Source: Paractinoplanes toevensis (GTDB lineage: Bacteria > Actinomycetota > Actinomycetes > Mycobacteriales > Micromonosporaceae). From it: a stretch of 64,000 nucleotides of DNA. The notes under the pieces are model-generated. The model was not told the origin of the DNA. It searched no databases and saw only the letters and a list, made by a program, of their open reading frames with translations. Where the stretch lies: NCBI RefSeq assembly GCF_018332695.1, contig NZ_BOQN01000021.1, positions 98,464 through 162,463 of the forward strand, written 5' to 3'. The translations under genes and the position numbers were made by a program. Shown in pieces: positions 52,452 through 63,051 of this stretch (its first letter is position 1; the number at the start of each line of letters is the position of its first letter).

Positions 52452-53501
52452 ATGAGTACCGACCGTGAAGACGGCCGCAGAGAGGCCCTGGCCACCACGA
52501 GGACCGGGGACGACAAACCGTACGACCTGTCGGCGCCCGGACCGGACGCCGGCCCGGACAGCCCGGCCCAGCTCAAGGGCACCGGGTTGTTCGCCGCGCT
52601 CAAGCGCACCTTCAAGCAGTTCTCGCAGGACAACGTCTCCGACTGGGCGGCCGCGCTGACCTACTACGGCGTGCTGTCCATCTTCCCCGGCCTGCTGGTC
52701 ATCGTGTCGCTGCTCGGCATGCTCAGCAGCAACGGGCAGGAGACCGTGAAGGACGCCGTGCACGAGCTGGCCCCGAACCCGGAGCTGCAGCGGATCGTCG
52801 ACACCGTCCTGGACCAGGTCAAGGATCCCGGCGCGGCCGGCCTCGCGGCGATCCTCGGCATCGTCGTCGCGTTCTGGTCCGCCTCCGGCTACACCGCGGC
52901 CTTCATGCGCGCCTCCAACGCCGTCTACGACGTTCCGGAGGGCCGGCCGATCTGGAAGACCCTGCCCATCCGGGTCGGGGTCACGGCCGTGGTCGGCGTG
53001 ATGCTGGTGATCTCCGCCGCGATCGTCATCTTCACCGGCGACCTGGCCAAGATCGTCGGTGACAAGATCGGCCTGGGCTCCGCCGCGGTACTGACCTGGA
53101 ACATCGCCAAATGGCCGGTGCTGCTGATCCTGGTCAGCCTGATGTTCGCGATCCTCTACTGGGCGTCGCCCAACGCCAAGACCGGCGGCTTCCGCTGGGT
53201 CAGCCCGGGCGGCATCTTCGCCGTCCTGCTCTGGATCCTGGCCTCCGCCGCGTTCGCGGTCTACCTGGCCAACTTCGCCAACTACAACAAGACGTACGGC
53301 GCGGTGGGTGGCGTCATCGCCTTCCTCGTCTGGTTGTGGATCACCAACATCGCGATCCTGCTGGGCGCCGAACTCGACGCCGAACTCGAACGAGGCCGTG
53401 CCATCGCGGCCGGCCACGACCCCACCGACGAACCGTTCCTCGAGCTACGCGACGACCGCAAGATCAAAAAGGGTAGCGAGCAGGGACTGAGCACCAACTG
53501 A
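52452..53501 (+). CDS. YihY/BrkB-family inner-membrane protein
   Basis: 349 residues. The ATG at 52452 has GCAGGAGG seven bases upstream. A charged N-terminus (~1-55) is followed by six predicted membrane helices: WAAALTYYGVLSIFPGLLVIVSLLGML is the family signature, then FWSASGYTAAFMRASNAVYDVPEGRP, LYWASPNAKTGGFRWVSPGGIFAVLLWILAS and YGAVGGVIAFLVWLWITNIAILLGAELDAELER. YihY proteins are membrane proteins of uncertain function, once misassigned as RNase BN. It leads a three-gene operon with a holin-like and a DUF3618 protein, a combination linked to envelope or osmotic stress in actinomycetes. Confidence 0.94.
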   Translation: MSTDREDGRREALATTRTGDDKPYDLSAPGPDAGPDSPAQLKGTGLFAALKRTFKQFSQDNVSDWAAALTYYGVLSIFPGLLVIVSLLGMLSSNGQETVKDAVHELAPNPELQRIVDTVLDQVKDPGAAGLAAILGIVVAFWSASGYTAAFMRASNAVYDVPEGRPIWKTLPIRVGVTAVVGVMLVISAAIVIFTGDLAKIVGDKIGLGSAAVLTWNIAKWPVLLILVSLMFAILYWASPNAKTGGFRWVSPGGIFAVLLWILASAAFAVYLANFANYNKTYGAVGGVIAFLVWLWITNIAILLGAELDAELERGRAIAAGHDPTDEPFLELRDDRKIKKGSEQGLSTN

Positions 53502-53518
53502 CCCCCGAGGAGTGCACG

Positions 53519-53938
53519 ATGTCGGAAAGATCCTTTGACGGTTCGCCGCCGTCCACCTCCGAACTGGTCAGCCAGGCGGCAGCGCAGATCTCGACGCTGG
53601 TCCGCGACGAGCTGACCCTGGCGAAACTGGAACTGACCGAAAAAGGCAAGCGTGCCGGAGTTGGCGGTGGCCTGTTCGGGGGCGCCGCGGCACTCGGCCT
53701 GTACGGTCTGGGCCTGCTGCTGACCCTGGCGGTGGTGCTGCTCGACCTGGTCCTGCCGCTCTGGCTGGCGGTGCTCATCGTCATGGTGGTCGTGTTCGCC
53801 GCGGCCGGTGTCGCCGCCCTGCTCGGCAAGCAGAAACTGAAGGCCGCCGCACCACCGGTGCCCAGCGACGCCGTCGCGAGCACCCAGCGGGATGTACAGA
53901 CCGTCAAGAACGCCCTACGGGAAGGACGCTCGTCGTGA
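53519..53938 (+). CDS. Phage holin family III-like / DUF1469 membrane protein
   Basis: 139 residues. ATG at 53519 with CGAGGAG upstream, 17 bp after the YihY gene. Amphipathic N-terminus (STSELVSQAAAQISTLVRDELTLAKLELTEKGKRAG), typical of this family, then two membrane helices (AALGLYGLGLLLTLAVVLLDLVL and LWLAVLIVMVVVFAAAGVAALLG) and a charged tail. Despite the family name it is a chromosomal envelope protein and not a lysis holin. Its stop overlaps the GTG of the next gene. Confidence 0.9.
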   Translation: MSERSFDGSPPSTSELVSQAAAQISTLVRDELTLAKLELTEKGKRAGVGGGLFGGAAALGLYGLGLLLTLAVVLLDLVLPLWLAVLIVMVVVFAAAGVAALLGKQKLKAAAPPVPSDAVASTQRDVQTVKNALREGRSS

Positions 53939-54291
53939 GCGACTCGCAAACCCCCGCCGACCCGCAGCAGTTGCGTGCGGAGATCGAGCAGACCCGCGCC
54001 GAGCTGGGCGAGACGGTCCAGCAACTCGCCGCCAAAGCCGACGTGAAGACCCGGGCCAAGCAGGCCATCGGCGATGCCACCGGACAGGTACGGCAAAAGC
54101 TGACCGACGCGAAGGACCAGGCCGCGCAGGCGGCGGGCGTGGTGGCCGAGCGGGCGACCACGGCGAAGCAGCAGCTCGCCGACTCCGACCTGCCCGCCCC
54201 GGTCCGCCGGCCCCTGCCGCTCGCGGCCATCGGCGCCGCCGCGGTCGCCGCCGTCATCGTGCTCATCGTCGTCGCACGGCGCAGGCGCTGA
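53935..54291 (+). CDS. DUF3618 domain membrane protein
   Basis: 118 residues. The GTG at 53935 overlaps the preceding stop by 4 bp. The N-terminal helix DPQQLRAEIEQTRAELGETVQQLAAKADVKTRAKQAI is the DUF3618 signature. An Ala/Gln/Lys-rich coiled helix and one C-terminal membrane anchor (LAAIGAAAVAAVIVLIVVARRRR) follow. It is known to co-occur with holin-like DUF1469 proteins; the function is unknown, probably structural at the membrane under stress. Confidence 0.9.
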   Translation: MSDSQTPADPQQLRAEIEQTRAELGETVQQLAAKADVKTRAKQAIGDATGQVRQKLTDAKDQAAQAAGVVAERATTAKQQLADSDLPAPVRRPLPLAAIGAAAVAAVIVLIVVARRRR

Positions 54292-54300
54292 CGAGCGTCA

Positions 54301-54338
54301 CCGCGGGGCCGGAGCGACGAATCGCTCCGGCCCCGCGG
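54301..54338. terminator. Perfect 17-bp bidirectional hairpin
   Basis: CCGCGGGGCCGGAGCGA (54301-54317) pairs fully with 54322-54338 around a CGAA tetraloop. It lies 9 bp after the DUF3618 stop and 16 bp from the stop of the convergent xylanase, so it should terminate both. Confidence 0.9.
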
Positions 54339-54354
54339 GATCGGCGTGCGGTGG

Positions 54355-56177
<1,823 letters not shown>

Positions 56178-57377
56178 TCATTTCGGGCCGGGGTGCTTGG
56201 GTGCCTTCGCCGGTGGCTTGGCGGCGGGCGGGGCCGGCTTCGCCTTGGGTTTGGGCGGGCCGGTGCGCTTCCGCGCCACCGCGGCTGTCCGGATCGCGGG
56301 TTTGGTCGTGGCGGTCGAGACGCTCGGCTTCGGCGTGCCGGTCGACCCCGGAGTGGTGGCGACCGGCGGGGTGGATGTCGCCACCGCCCCGGCCTCGGCC
56401 GGCGCGGCCGGACCGTCGCCGGCCCACCAGGCGCCGCCCGCGATCAGCATTCCGGTGACCACACCGGCGGCGATCAGTGTCGCCCGGCCGGGCCGGCGGA
56501 TGGTGACCGCCGGCAGGGCCACGGTCGACGCGGTCACGCTGCGCATCAGCGACGACGACGGCAGCCCGGCGATCTCCCCGAGCACCTCGGCGACCTCGAT
56601 CGCGCTGGGCCGCTCGCCGGGCCGCTTCGCCAGGCAGCGGGACGTGAGCCGGGCGACCGCGGGCGGCAGGCCCGGAATCGCCGGCAGGGGCGCGGGTTTC
56701 GCGTACACGTGCGCCTTGACCATCTGAGTGACGGTCGACGCCGCCCACGGCATCTGCCCGGCCAGCGCGAGGTACATCAGCAGGCCGAGGGCGTACACGT
56801 CGGTCGCCGGACGGACCGGGCTGCCCTCGATGCGCTCCGGCGCGAGGTAGGCGGGCGTGCCGAGCAGCCGGCCGTCCTGCTCGTCGAGAGCGCCGACGGC
56901 CGCCGAGATGCCGAAGTCGACCAGTTTCACCCCGGCGCCGGACACCATGACGTTCGCCGGTTTCACGTCGCGGTGCACGATGCCGTCCAGGTGCGCCGCC
57001 GCGAGCGCCGCGGCCACCTGCGCGCCGACCAGCGTCGCCACCTTCCAGGGCAGCCGGCCGCCGGTCAGCATGTCGGCCAAGGTCCGGCCGTCGACCAGCT
57101 CCATCACCACGTACGACATCGTCCGGCCCGCGTCGGTGAACTCGCCGTAGTCGTACACGGCGACGATGTTCGCGTGCCGCAGGCGCGCGGCCGCCCTCGC
57201 CTCGTCCCGGATCTGCTGCCGCTGGGCCGGGTCGGCCGCCAGGGCCGAGGACAGCACCTTCACCGCCACCTCGCGGCCCAGCACGTCATCGTCGGCCCGC
57301 CAGACGACCGACATCCCGCCCTGACCCAGGCGCTCCCGCAGCCGGTAACGACCGGCGATGAGTTGTCCGCACTCCAC
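56178..57377 (-). CDS. Membrane-anchored Hanks-type Ser/Thr protein kinase
   Basis: 399 residues from GTG 57377; a much longer frame runs through the PaaX-like gene and was rejected. Kinase domain (~8-270): RLGQGGMSVVWRA (glycine loop), VAVKVL (Lys), GIVHRDVKPANVMVSG (catalytic loop), VDFGISAA (DFG) and GTPAYLAPERI (APE). A membrane helix (~ATLIAAGVVTGMLIAGGAWW) precedes a Thr/Pro/Lys-rich tail of about 85 residues ending PAKAPKHPGPK. There are no PASTA repeats, so the outer tail is a poor match for a wall-binding sensor. It phosphorylates unknown targets; it is 35 bp downstream of the PaaX-like gene on the same strand. Confidence 0.92.
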   Translation of the reverse strand: MECGQLIAGRYRLRERLGQGGMSVVWRADDDVLGREVAVKVLSSALAADPAQRQQIRDEARAAARLRHANIVAVYDYGEFTDAGRTMSYVVMELVDGRTLADMLTGGRLPWKVATLVGAQVAAALAAAHLDGIVHRDVKPANVMVSGAGVKLVDFGISAAVGALDEQDGRLLGTPAYLAPERIEGSPVRPATDVYALGLLMYLALAGQMPWAASTVTQMVKAHVYAKPAPLPAIPGLPPAVARLTSRCLAKRPGERPSAIEVAEVLGEIAGLPSSSLMRSVTASTVALPAVTIRRPGRATLIAAGVVTGMLIAGGAWWAGDGPAAPAEAGAVATSTPPVATTPGSTGTPKPSVSTATTKPAIRTAAVARKRTGPPKPKAKPAPPAAKPPAKAPKHPGPK

Positions 57378-57412
57378 GTCGCTACCCGTTCCCGCGCGGA
57401 CCGCGGCGAAAC

Positions 57413-58345
57413 CTACCGGCCCAGGCCGGCGGCCAGATCGGCGACGGTGTGCGCCCGGATGCCGTCGACCCGGCCGTCGGTGTGCCGGCTCGCCACCGTC
57501 CGCACATGCTCCTCGGCGACGTCGGCCAGTCCGTCGTAGACGGAGGTGAACAGCTCCCGGGCCGGCTCGCGCAGCCAGCCTCGCGGCAGCAGCTCGATGG
57601 GCAGGTGCGGGTCGAGGATGGGCAGGCGGCGGTAGGTGTCCATGACCTCGGTGCGAGCGCGGACCGCCTCCGCGCCGGTGAGCGTCCAGGGCAGTGCGGG
57701 CCGCCAGCGCCGGATGAACGACTCGTACCGCCCGGTGATCAGCACGGTGTCCCACGCGTCGAGCGGATTCCGCCGGATCGCCGCGTCGAGCTCGACATGC
57801 CGGGCGCGGAAGACGGTCAGGGTGCCGAGGGTCAGCTCGGCGAGCCGGGCCCGGGTCTTCTCGCTGAGGTCGTGCGGGGAGATCCACAACCCGTCGTACA
57901 GCGGCGCATAGCCCATCCACCGGAGCTGGTCGCGCAGTCCTCGCCGGAGGCCGGCCTCCTCCTGCGGCAGCGAGAAGGCGATCAGCGTCCACTGCCCGTC
58001 CCAGGTCGGCCCACCGGCCGCCCCCACGATCGCGCTCCCGCCGATGGCCAGGAACGTGGCCGCCGCCGCGGTCAGGCGGTAGGAACTTCGCCGTCCCCGC
58101 CGGCGGCCTTCGATCACGCCGCGGCGGGCAAGGCGGCTGATGGCCGTTCGGGCTCCGGCCGGGCTGACGCCGGACTCGGTCAGCAGCGCGACGATGGCCG
58201 CGGTCGGCAGCCACTCGCGGGTGCGCAGCGTGTAGTCCGCCATCAGGGTCACGGCCAGGCCCTGCGGCGAATTGCCGCTCTGCCGGCGGGGCAGCCGAAC
58301 GGAACCATCGGGAAAGATCTCGTCGATGTCGTACGGGCTGGTCAC
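57413..58345 (-). CDS. PaaX-family transcriptional regulator
   Basis: 310 residues, GTG at 58345. N-terminal winged helix: QGLAVTLMADYTLRTREWLPTAAIVALLTESGVSPAGARTAISRLARRGVIEGRRRGRRSSYRLT, as in PaaX. Central region DGQWTLIAFSLPQEEAGLRRGLRDQLRWMGYAPLYDGLWISPHD and C-terminal WRPALPWTLTGAEAVRARTEVMDTYRRLPILDPHLPIELLPRGW are family landmarks. PaaX of E. coli represses phenylacetate catabolism and senses its CoA thioester, but no paa genes are visible here, so the ligand is open. A small inverted repeat just upstream may be its own operator. Confidence 0.92.
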   Translation of the reverse strand: MTSPYDIDEIFPDGSVRLPRRQSGNSPQGLAVTLMADYTLRTREWLPTAAIVALLTESGVSPAGARTAISRLARRGVIEGRRRGRRSSYRLTAAAATFLAIGGSAIVGAAGGPTWDGQWTLIAFSLPQEEAGLRRGLRDQLRWMGYAPLYDGLWISPHDLSEKTRARLAELTLGTLTVFRARHVELDAAIRRNPLDAWDTVLITGRYESFIRRWRPALPWTLTGAEAVRARTEVMDTYRRLPILDPHLPIELLPRGWLREPARELFTSVYDGLADVAEEHVRTVASRHTDGRVDGIRAHTVADLAAGLGR

Positions 58346-58361
58346 GCGATGACCTTACGGG

Positions 58362-58377
58362 ATCGACTCTTGTCGAT
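58362..58377. promoter_or_regulatory. Inverted repeat between PaaX-like and esterase genes
   Basis: ATCGAC-TCTT-GTCGAT, a 6-bp inverted repeat with 4-nt spacer, ends at a rightward TTGACA (58377-58382). Located 16 bp upstream of the PaaX-like start, it is a candidate autoregulatory or shared operator. Confidence 0.4.
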
Positions 58378-58529
58378 TGACAGTTTTACGTCCGAGGTGG
58401 AGAGTTTCTGTCACACGACGGTGTGGACCGGGCCCGCACGACGCCACCTCGGCGCACCCACGCGTGCCTACCCCCTCCCCACCTGCCACCACGCACCGCG
58501 TCCACCGCGCGGAACGAAGGAGACAGGGA

Positions 58530-59822
58530 ATGAGAATCAGAAGGAAACTCCTGCTCGCCGCGGCCACCTCCCTGGCCGTCGCCGGGCTGGCGGTGCCGGC
58601 CGCACAACCCGCGTTCGCCGCCTCGCTGACCGAGGTCACCGGCTTCGGGGACAACCCCGGCGGCATGCGGATGCACATCTACGTCCCGGACGCGCGACCG
58701 GCCAGCCCGGCCATCGTGGTCGCCATGCACGGCTGCGGCGGCTCCGGCCCGGGGTTCTACTCCGGCAGCGAGTTCGCCTCGCTGGCCGACCGGTACGGAT
58801 TCCTGGTCATCTACCCCAGCGCGACCCAGCAGGCCGGGTTCGGCAACTGCTTCGACACCTGGTCGGACGCCGCCAAACGCCGCGGCGGCGGCAGCGATCC
58901 GGTGTCGATCGTCTCGATGGTCACCTACGCCGAACGGCAGTACGGCGGCGACCCCAACCGGGTGTACGCCACCGGCAGCTCCTCGGGCGGGATGATGACC
59001 AACGAGACGCTCGCCCTCTATCCGGACGTCTTCAAGGCCGGCGCGGCCTTCATGGGCGTGCCGTTCAACTGCTTCACCGGCGCGGCGGACTACCCGCCGG
59101 GCGCCAGCAAGTGCACCGGCGGCAGCATGAACCGCACCCCGCAGCAGTGGGGCGACGCGGTGCGGCAGGCCTATCCCGGCTACACCGGCCCGCGTCCGCG
59201 CGTCCAGCTGTGGCACGGCACCAGCGACACCCTGGTGCCGTACTCGTTGCTGCAGGAAGAGATCGAGCAGTGGACCGACGTGTTCGGGCTGAGCCAGACG
59301 CCGACGTCCAGTGACACGCCGCAGTCGGGCTGGAACCGCCGCCGCTACGGCGACAACATCGAGGCGTACAGCATCCAGGGCGCCGGGCACAGCCTGCCCG
59401 GCAGCGGCATGGCCGCGTACGCGATCGGCTTCTTCGGCCTGACCGGTGGCACCACAACGCCGCCGACCACCCCACCGACGACCACACCGCCCACTACTCC
59501 GCCTACGTCGGGTTCGTGCCGGGTGACCGCCTCCGTTAACGCCTGGAACACCGGTCTGACCGAGAACCTCACGATCACCAGCTCGACTGCCGTCAACGGC
59601 TGGTCGCTGGGCTTCACCCTGCCGGGCGGGCAGACCATCACCTCCGGCTGGAACGCCACCTACTCCCCGGCCACCGGGCAGGTGACCGCCCGGAACTCGA
59701 GCTACAACGGCGTGATCCCGGCCGGTGGCTCGACCACGGTCGGCTTCCAGGCCACCCACACCGGCAACAGCGGCGCGGCCGGCGCGTTCACGCTCAACGG
59801 CAACAGCTGCACGACCGCCTGA
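58530..59822 (+). CDS. Secreted CE1-type (PHB-depolymerase-like) esterase with C-terminal CBM2
   Basis: 430 residues. The ATG at 58530 has AAGGAG 7 bp upstream. The signal peptide ends ...AAQPAFA. The alpha/beta-hydrolase domain (~32-310) has PAIVVAMHGCGGSGPGFYSGSEFASLADRYGFLVIYP, the nucleophile elbow ATGSSSGGM (Ser151), LWHGTSDTLVPY (acid Asp) and GAGHSLPG (His). The fold and motifs match the PHB-depolymerase/acetyl-xylan or feruloyl esterase family. A Thr/Pro linker precedes a CBM2 (CRVTASVNAWNTGLTENLTITSS ... WNATYSP) that binds cellulose or xylan. It likely removes acetyl or feruloyl groups from xylan near the GH10 xylanase. A hairpin follows. Confidence 0.92.
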   Translation: MRIRRKLLLAAATSLAVAGLAVPAAQPAFAASLTEVTGFGDNPGGMRMHIYVPDARPASPAIVVAMHGCGGSGPGFYSGSEFASLADRYGFLVIYPSATQQAGFGNCFDTWSDAAKRRGGGSDPVSIVSMVTYAERQYGGDPNRVYATGSSSGGMMTNETLALYPDVFKAGAAFMGVPFNCFTGAADYPPGASKCTGGSMNRTPQQWGDAVRQAYPGYTGPRPRVQLWHGTSDTLVPYSLLQEEIEQWTDVFGLSQTPTSSDTPQSGWNRRRYGDNIEAYSIQGAGHSLPGSGMAAYAIGFFGLTGGTTTPPTTPPTTTPPTTPPTSGSCRVTASVNAWNTGLTENLTITSSTAVNGWSLGFTLPGGQTITSGWNATYSPATGQVTARNSSYNGVIPAGGSTTVGFQATHTGNSGAAGAFTLNGNSCTTA

Positions 59823-59831
59823 CAGGGGTCG

Positions 59832-59863
59832 CTCTCCGGCCCGGGGAGCTGGGCCGGAGAGCA
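59832..59863. terminator. Bidirectional hairpin between esterase and sugar permease
   Basis: GCTCTCCGGCCC (59832-59843) pairs with GGGCCGGAGAGC (59852-59863), a perfect 12-bp stem with 8-nt loop, 9 bp after the esterase stop and 7 bp from the permease stop on the other strand. Confidence 0.82.
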
Positions 59864-59870
59864 CCGGACC

Positions 59871-60695
59871 TCAGCCCTTGCCGAGACCGCTGGTCAGCCC
59901 ACCGATGAGCTGGCGCTCGGCCAGGGCGTAACAGACCAGGGAGGGCAGCATGGCGAGGGTGACGTAGGCGAGGATGCGGGCCGTGTCCGCCGAGTACTGC
60001 GACTGGAACTGCTGCACTCCCAGGGGCAGCGTCCACCAGCGGGAGTCGTTGAAGACGATCAGCGGCAGCAGGTAGTTGTTCCAGCTGCCGACCACGGCCA
60101 GCACCGAGACCGTGCCGAGGGCGGGCCGGGCCATCGGCAGCAGGATGCGCCAGAAGAACCGGAACGGTCCGCACCCGTCGAGCACGGCCGACTCCTCCAC
60201 CTCGGCCGGGATCGTGCGGAAGAAGCTGCGCAGGATGACGATCGTGATCGGCAGGCCGAACGCGACCTGCGGCAGGATCACCCCGAGCGGGTTGCCGAGC
60301 AGGCCCATGCCGCGCAGCAGGACGAACAGCGGCAGGATGGCGACCGCGAACGGGAACATCAGCCCGATCGCGAACAGGGTGAACAGGAACTCCCGGCCGG
60401 GAAAGGCGAATCGCGCGAAGATGTACGCGGCCATCGCGCCGACGCCCACCACCAGCACGGTGCTGGCCACGGCGATGACCACGCTGTTGGCCGCCTGCTG
60501 CCAGAACGCCGTCGAGCGAAGCGCGTCGAGGTAGTTGCCGGGCAGCCACGGGTCGGGCAGCCCGAAGGGGTTGGTGAACAGCTGGCCGTTGTCCTTGAAC
60601 CCGCCGAGGATCCCGAAGACGATCGGCACGACCACGGCCGCGCCGACCACGAGACTGGTCGTGTGCAGGGCGGCGGAGCGCGTACGGGTCATCAT
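59871..60695 (-). CDS. Carbohydrate ABC transporter permease (MalG-like)
   Basis: 274 residues. The ATG at 60695 overlaps the stop of the partner permease (ATGA); a second ATG follows directly. Six membrane helices are predicted. The EAA loop is EVEESAVLDGCGPFRFFWRILLPMARPALGTV, the contact site for the ATPase. LMFPFAVAILPLFVLLRGMGLLGNPLGVILPQVAFGLPITI is typical of the CUT1 family. Last gene of a three-gene uptake operon; no ATPase is encoded, as usual for actinomycete sugar importers that share the MsiK ATPase. Confidence 0.94.
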   Translation of the reverse strand: MMTRTRSAALHTTSLVVGAAVVVPIVFGILGGFKDNGQLFTNPFGLPDPWLPGNYLDALRSTAFWQQAANSVVIAVASTVLVVGVGAMAAYIFARFAFPGREFLFTLFAIGLMFPFAVAILPLFVLLRGMGLLGNPLGVILPQVAFGLPITIVILRSFFRTIPAEVEESAVLDGCGPFRFFWRILLPMARPALGTVSVLAVVGSWNNYLLPLIVFNDSRWWTLPLGVQQFQSQYSADTARILAYVTLAMLPSLVCYALAERQLIGGLTSGLGKG

Positions 60696-61660
60696 CGCTG
60701 GTCCCCCATGGTGGTGACGGCGCCCTCGAGGTCGCGGCGCAGCACGAAGCGCTGATACAGCAGGCCGAAGGTGACACTGATCAGGAAGATGACCATGCTG
60801 ATCGCGCTCGCGTAGCCGACGTGGAAACGCTTGAAGCCTTCCTGGAACATCGTCACGGCAAGGGTTTCCGACGAGCGGATCGGCCCGCCACCGGTGAGCA
60901 CCCACACCATGTCGAACAGCTGGATGGTCCCGAGAACGGACAGGAACACGCTGATCCGGATCGTCGGGCCGAGCAGCGGCAGCGTGATGTGCCGGAAGGC
61001 CTGCCACGGCCCGGCGCCGTCCATCGCGGCCGCGTCGTGCAGTTCCGGCGGGATGCTCTGCCGGCCCGCCAGATAGAGGATCGTGTGGAAGCCGAAGTAC
61101 TTCCACGAGATCACGAAGAACAGCGAGTACATCACCGTGTCGGTGTCGGCGAGCCAGGTCGCGCCGAGGTCGCCGAGCCCGATCAGCTGGGTGATGTGGT
61201 TGGCCAGGCCCTGGTTGGGCGAGAAGATCATCGTGAACAGGACGGCGGTGACCACCTCGGACAGAACGTACGGCGCGAAGAACAGCATCCGGTAGACCCG
61301 CCGGCCCCGCAGCGGCTGGTTGAGCAGCATCGCCAGGGCCAGCGAGATCGGGATCTGGATACCGAGCGAGAGCGCCACGAGCAGCAGCGTCCGGCGCAGG
61401 TCGCCGACGAAGATCTCGTCGGTGAGCAGGCGCCGGAAGTTCTCCAGGCCGACGAAGTTGCCGGGTGCGCCGAAGCCGTTCCAGTCGAAGAAGCTGGCGT
61501 AGGCGGCCACCACGATCGGGGTGAGCACCAGCAGGGCGAACAGGAACAACGCCGGGCTCAGGAACAGCGCCACGGTCGGCCAGGGGCGGCGCCGGCGGCG
61601 CACCTTCTCGGCCGGCGGCGGCACCGCGGCCGGCGCCGGCCGCCGCTCGTCGGTGAGCAC
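60692..61660 (-). CDS. Carbohydrate ABC transporter permease (MalF-like)
   Basis: 322 residues, GTG at 61660, 5 bp after the binding-protein stop. A basic cytoplasmic N-terminus (RRRRRPWP) is followed by six helices. EAA loop: IPPELHDAAAMDGAGPWQAFRHITLPLLGPTI. TMIFSPNQGLAN and the C-terminal segment IQLFDMVWVLTGGGPIRSSETL are typical of CUT1 MalF-type permeases. It pairs with the MalG-like subunit to form the membrane channel for an oligosaccharide, probably a xylan fragment given the neighbours. Confidence 0.94.
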   Translation of the reverse strand: MLTDERRPAPAAVPPPAEKVRRRRRPWPTVALFLSPALFLFALLVLTPIVVAAYASFFDWNGFGAPGNFVGLENFRRLLTDEIFVGDLRRTLLLVALSLGIQIPISLALAMLLNQPLRGRRVYRMLFFAPYVLSEVVTAVLFTMIFSPNQGLANHITQLIGLGDLGATWLADTDTVMYSLFFVISWKYFGFHTILYLAGRQSIPPELHDAAAMDGAGPWQAFRHITLPLLGPTIRISVFLSVLGTIQLFDMVWVLTGGGPIRSSETLAVTMFQEGFKRFHVGYASAISMVIFLISVTFGLLYQRFVLRRDLEGAVTTMGDQR

Positions 61661-61665
61661 CGCGG

Positions 61666-62961
61666 TCAGCCCCGCTTCGCCGCGGTGCTGATCGCCTCGG
61701 CGACCTTCTCCGGCGTGGCCTTGCCGGCGAGCAGTTCGGCCACGCTGTCGTTGACCTGCTGACCGACCGCCGGGGCGTAGGCCTGGTCAAGATAGAGCTG
61801 GAACCCGGTGGACGCGGACAGCGCCTTGCCGACCAGTTTGAGGTTGGGGTCGGTGACCGCGTCCTCGGCCGCTTTGACGGTGGGCAGAACCCCGGCCGTC
61901 TTCGCCTCGATGCGGGCGTTCTCGGGCTGAGCGATGTACTTGAGGAACTCGACCGCCTCCGGCGGCGCGTCCTTGCCGACGGCGAACCCGCCACCACCGC
62001 CGAACACGTCGGTTCCCTGGCCCTTGCCGCCGTCGACCGCGGGGAACGCGAAGAAGCCGAGCTTGTCGCCGAGGCCCTTCTTGCCCGCCGAGTTGTCCCG
62101 CTGCACGACCGGGGCCCACTGGCCCATCAGCTCCATCGCGGCCTTGCCGTTGCCGACCGTGGCCGCCTGCCCGTCGGCCGTGGAGTAACCGGCCGCCAGG
62201 AATCCGGTCTGGAACGGCTGCAGCGCCACCAGCTCGGCCAGCCGGGTGCCGGCCGCCACGAAGTCCGGCGTGCTGAAGTTCTTGTCGACGGCCGCCTGTT
62301 GCAGTGCCTCCAGGCCGCCGACCCGCATGGCCAGGTAGGCCCAGTAGTAGTGGCCCGGCCACTTCTCCTTGCCGGCGAGGGCGATCGGGGTGGTGCCCGC
62401 GGCCTTCAGCCGGCGCACGGCCTCGAGATAATCCGCCCAGGTGGCCGGCGGGGAGTTCACCCCGGCCTTGGCGAAGAGCTCCTTGTTGTACCAGAAACCG
62501 ACCATGCCGGTGTCCACCGGCGACGCGTACGTCTTCCCATCGGTGCTGTACGCGTCGAGCGCGGTCGGGATCAGGGTGTCCTTCCAGCCACCGACGTCGG
62601 CGGTGAGGTCCTTGACCATGCCGGCCTCGGCCTGCTGGAAAAGCACCCCGCCACCCCAGGTGTGGAAGATGTCCGGCGGGTCACCGGCCTGGATGTTGGT
62701 GGTCAGCTTGGTCTTGAACGCCTCGTTCTCCAGCGGTGTGATCTTGAACTTCACCCCGGGATGGGCCGCCTCGAAGCGAGTCGCCATGGCCGCCCATTCC
62801 GAGAGCATCGGATCGGTATTGGCGATGTGCCACCAGCGGATCGTCTTGCCCGATCCGGACGACTCCCCGTCGTCGTCACTGCAGCCGCCGAGGACCGCAC
62901 CCATTGCGCCGGCACCGGCGAGTTCCAGAAAAGATCGACGACTGAACCGGGTCGAGGGCAT
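61666..62961 (-). CDS. Carbohydrate ABC transporter substrate-binding lipoprotein
   Basis: 431 residues, ATG at 62961. The N-terminus MPSTRFSRRSFLELAGAGAMGAVLGGC combines a twin-arginine motif (RRSFLE) with a lipobox (LGGC, Cys27), so it is probably exported folded by Tat and lipid-anchored. The body is a family 1 extracellular solute-binding protein: IRWWHIANTDPMLSEWAAMATRFEAAHPGVKFKITPL, DPPDIFHTWGGGVLFQQAEAGMVKDLTADV, GFWYNKELFAKAGV, with aromatic residues for sugar stacking. It delivers an oligosaccharide to the two permeases behind it. A well-formed promoter lies upstream. Confidence 0.94.
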   Translation of the reverse strand: MPSTRFSRRSFLELAGAGAMGAVLGGCSDDDGESSGSGKTIRWWHIANTDPMLSEWAAMATRFEAAHPGVKFKITPLENEAFKTKLTTNIQAGDPPDIFHTWGGGVLFQQAEAGMVKDLTADVGGWKDTLIPTALDAYSTDGKTYASPVDTGMVGFWYNKELFAKAGVNSPPATWADYLEAVRRLKAAGTTPIALAGKEKWPGHYYWAYLAMRVGGLEALQQAAVDKNFSTPDFVAAGTRLAELVALQPFQTGFLAAGYSTADGQAATVGNGKAAMELMGQWAPVVQRDNSAGKKGLGDKLGFFAFPAVDGGKGQGTDVFGGGGGFAVGKDAPPEAVEFLKYIAQPENARIEAKTAGVLPTVKAAEDAVTDPNLKLVGKALSASTGFQLYLDQAYAPAVGQQVNDSVAELLAGKATPEKVAEAISTAAKRG

Positions 62962-63051
62962 GACCGGGTATCCCTTCGCAGGAATTTCATGGGATCAGGA
63001 AGTGGCGAAAGTTGCGGGCATTGATCTTCGTCATTTCTCCACTGCCTGCGC

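Noticed and set aside
53519..53938. Prophage holin
   Set aside because: Only a family name; chromosomal stress operon context with YihY and DUF3618 and no phage genes nearby.
57378..58214. N-terminal extension of the Ser/Thr kinase
   Set aside because: This part is antisense-frame of the PaaX-like gene; kinase similarity starts right after GTG 57377.
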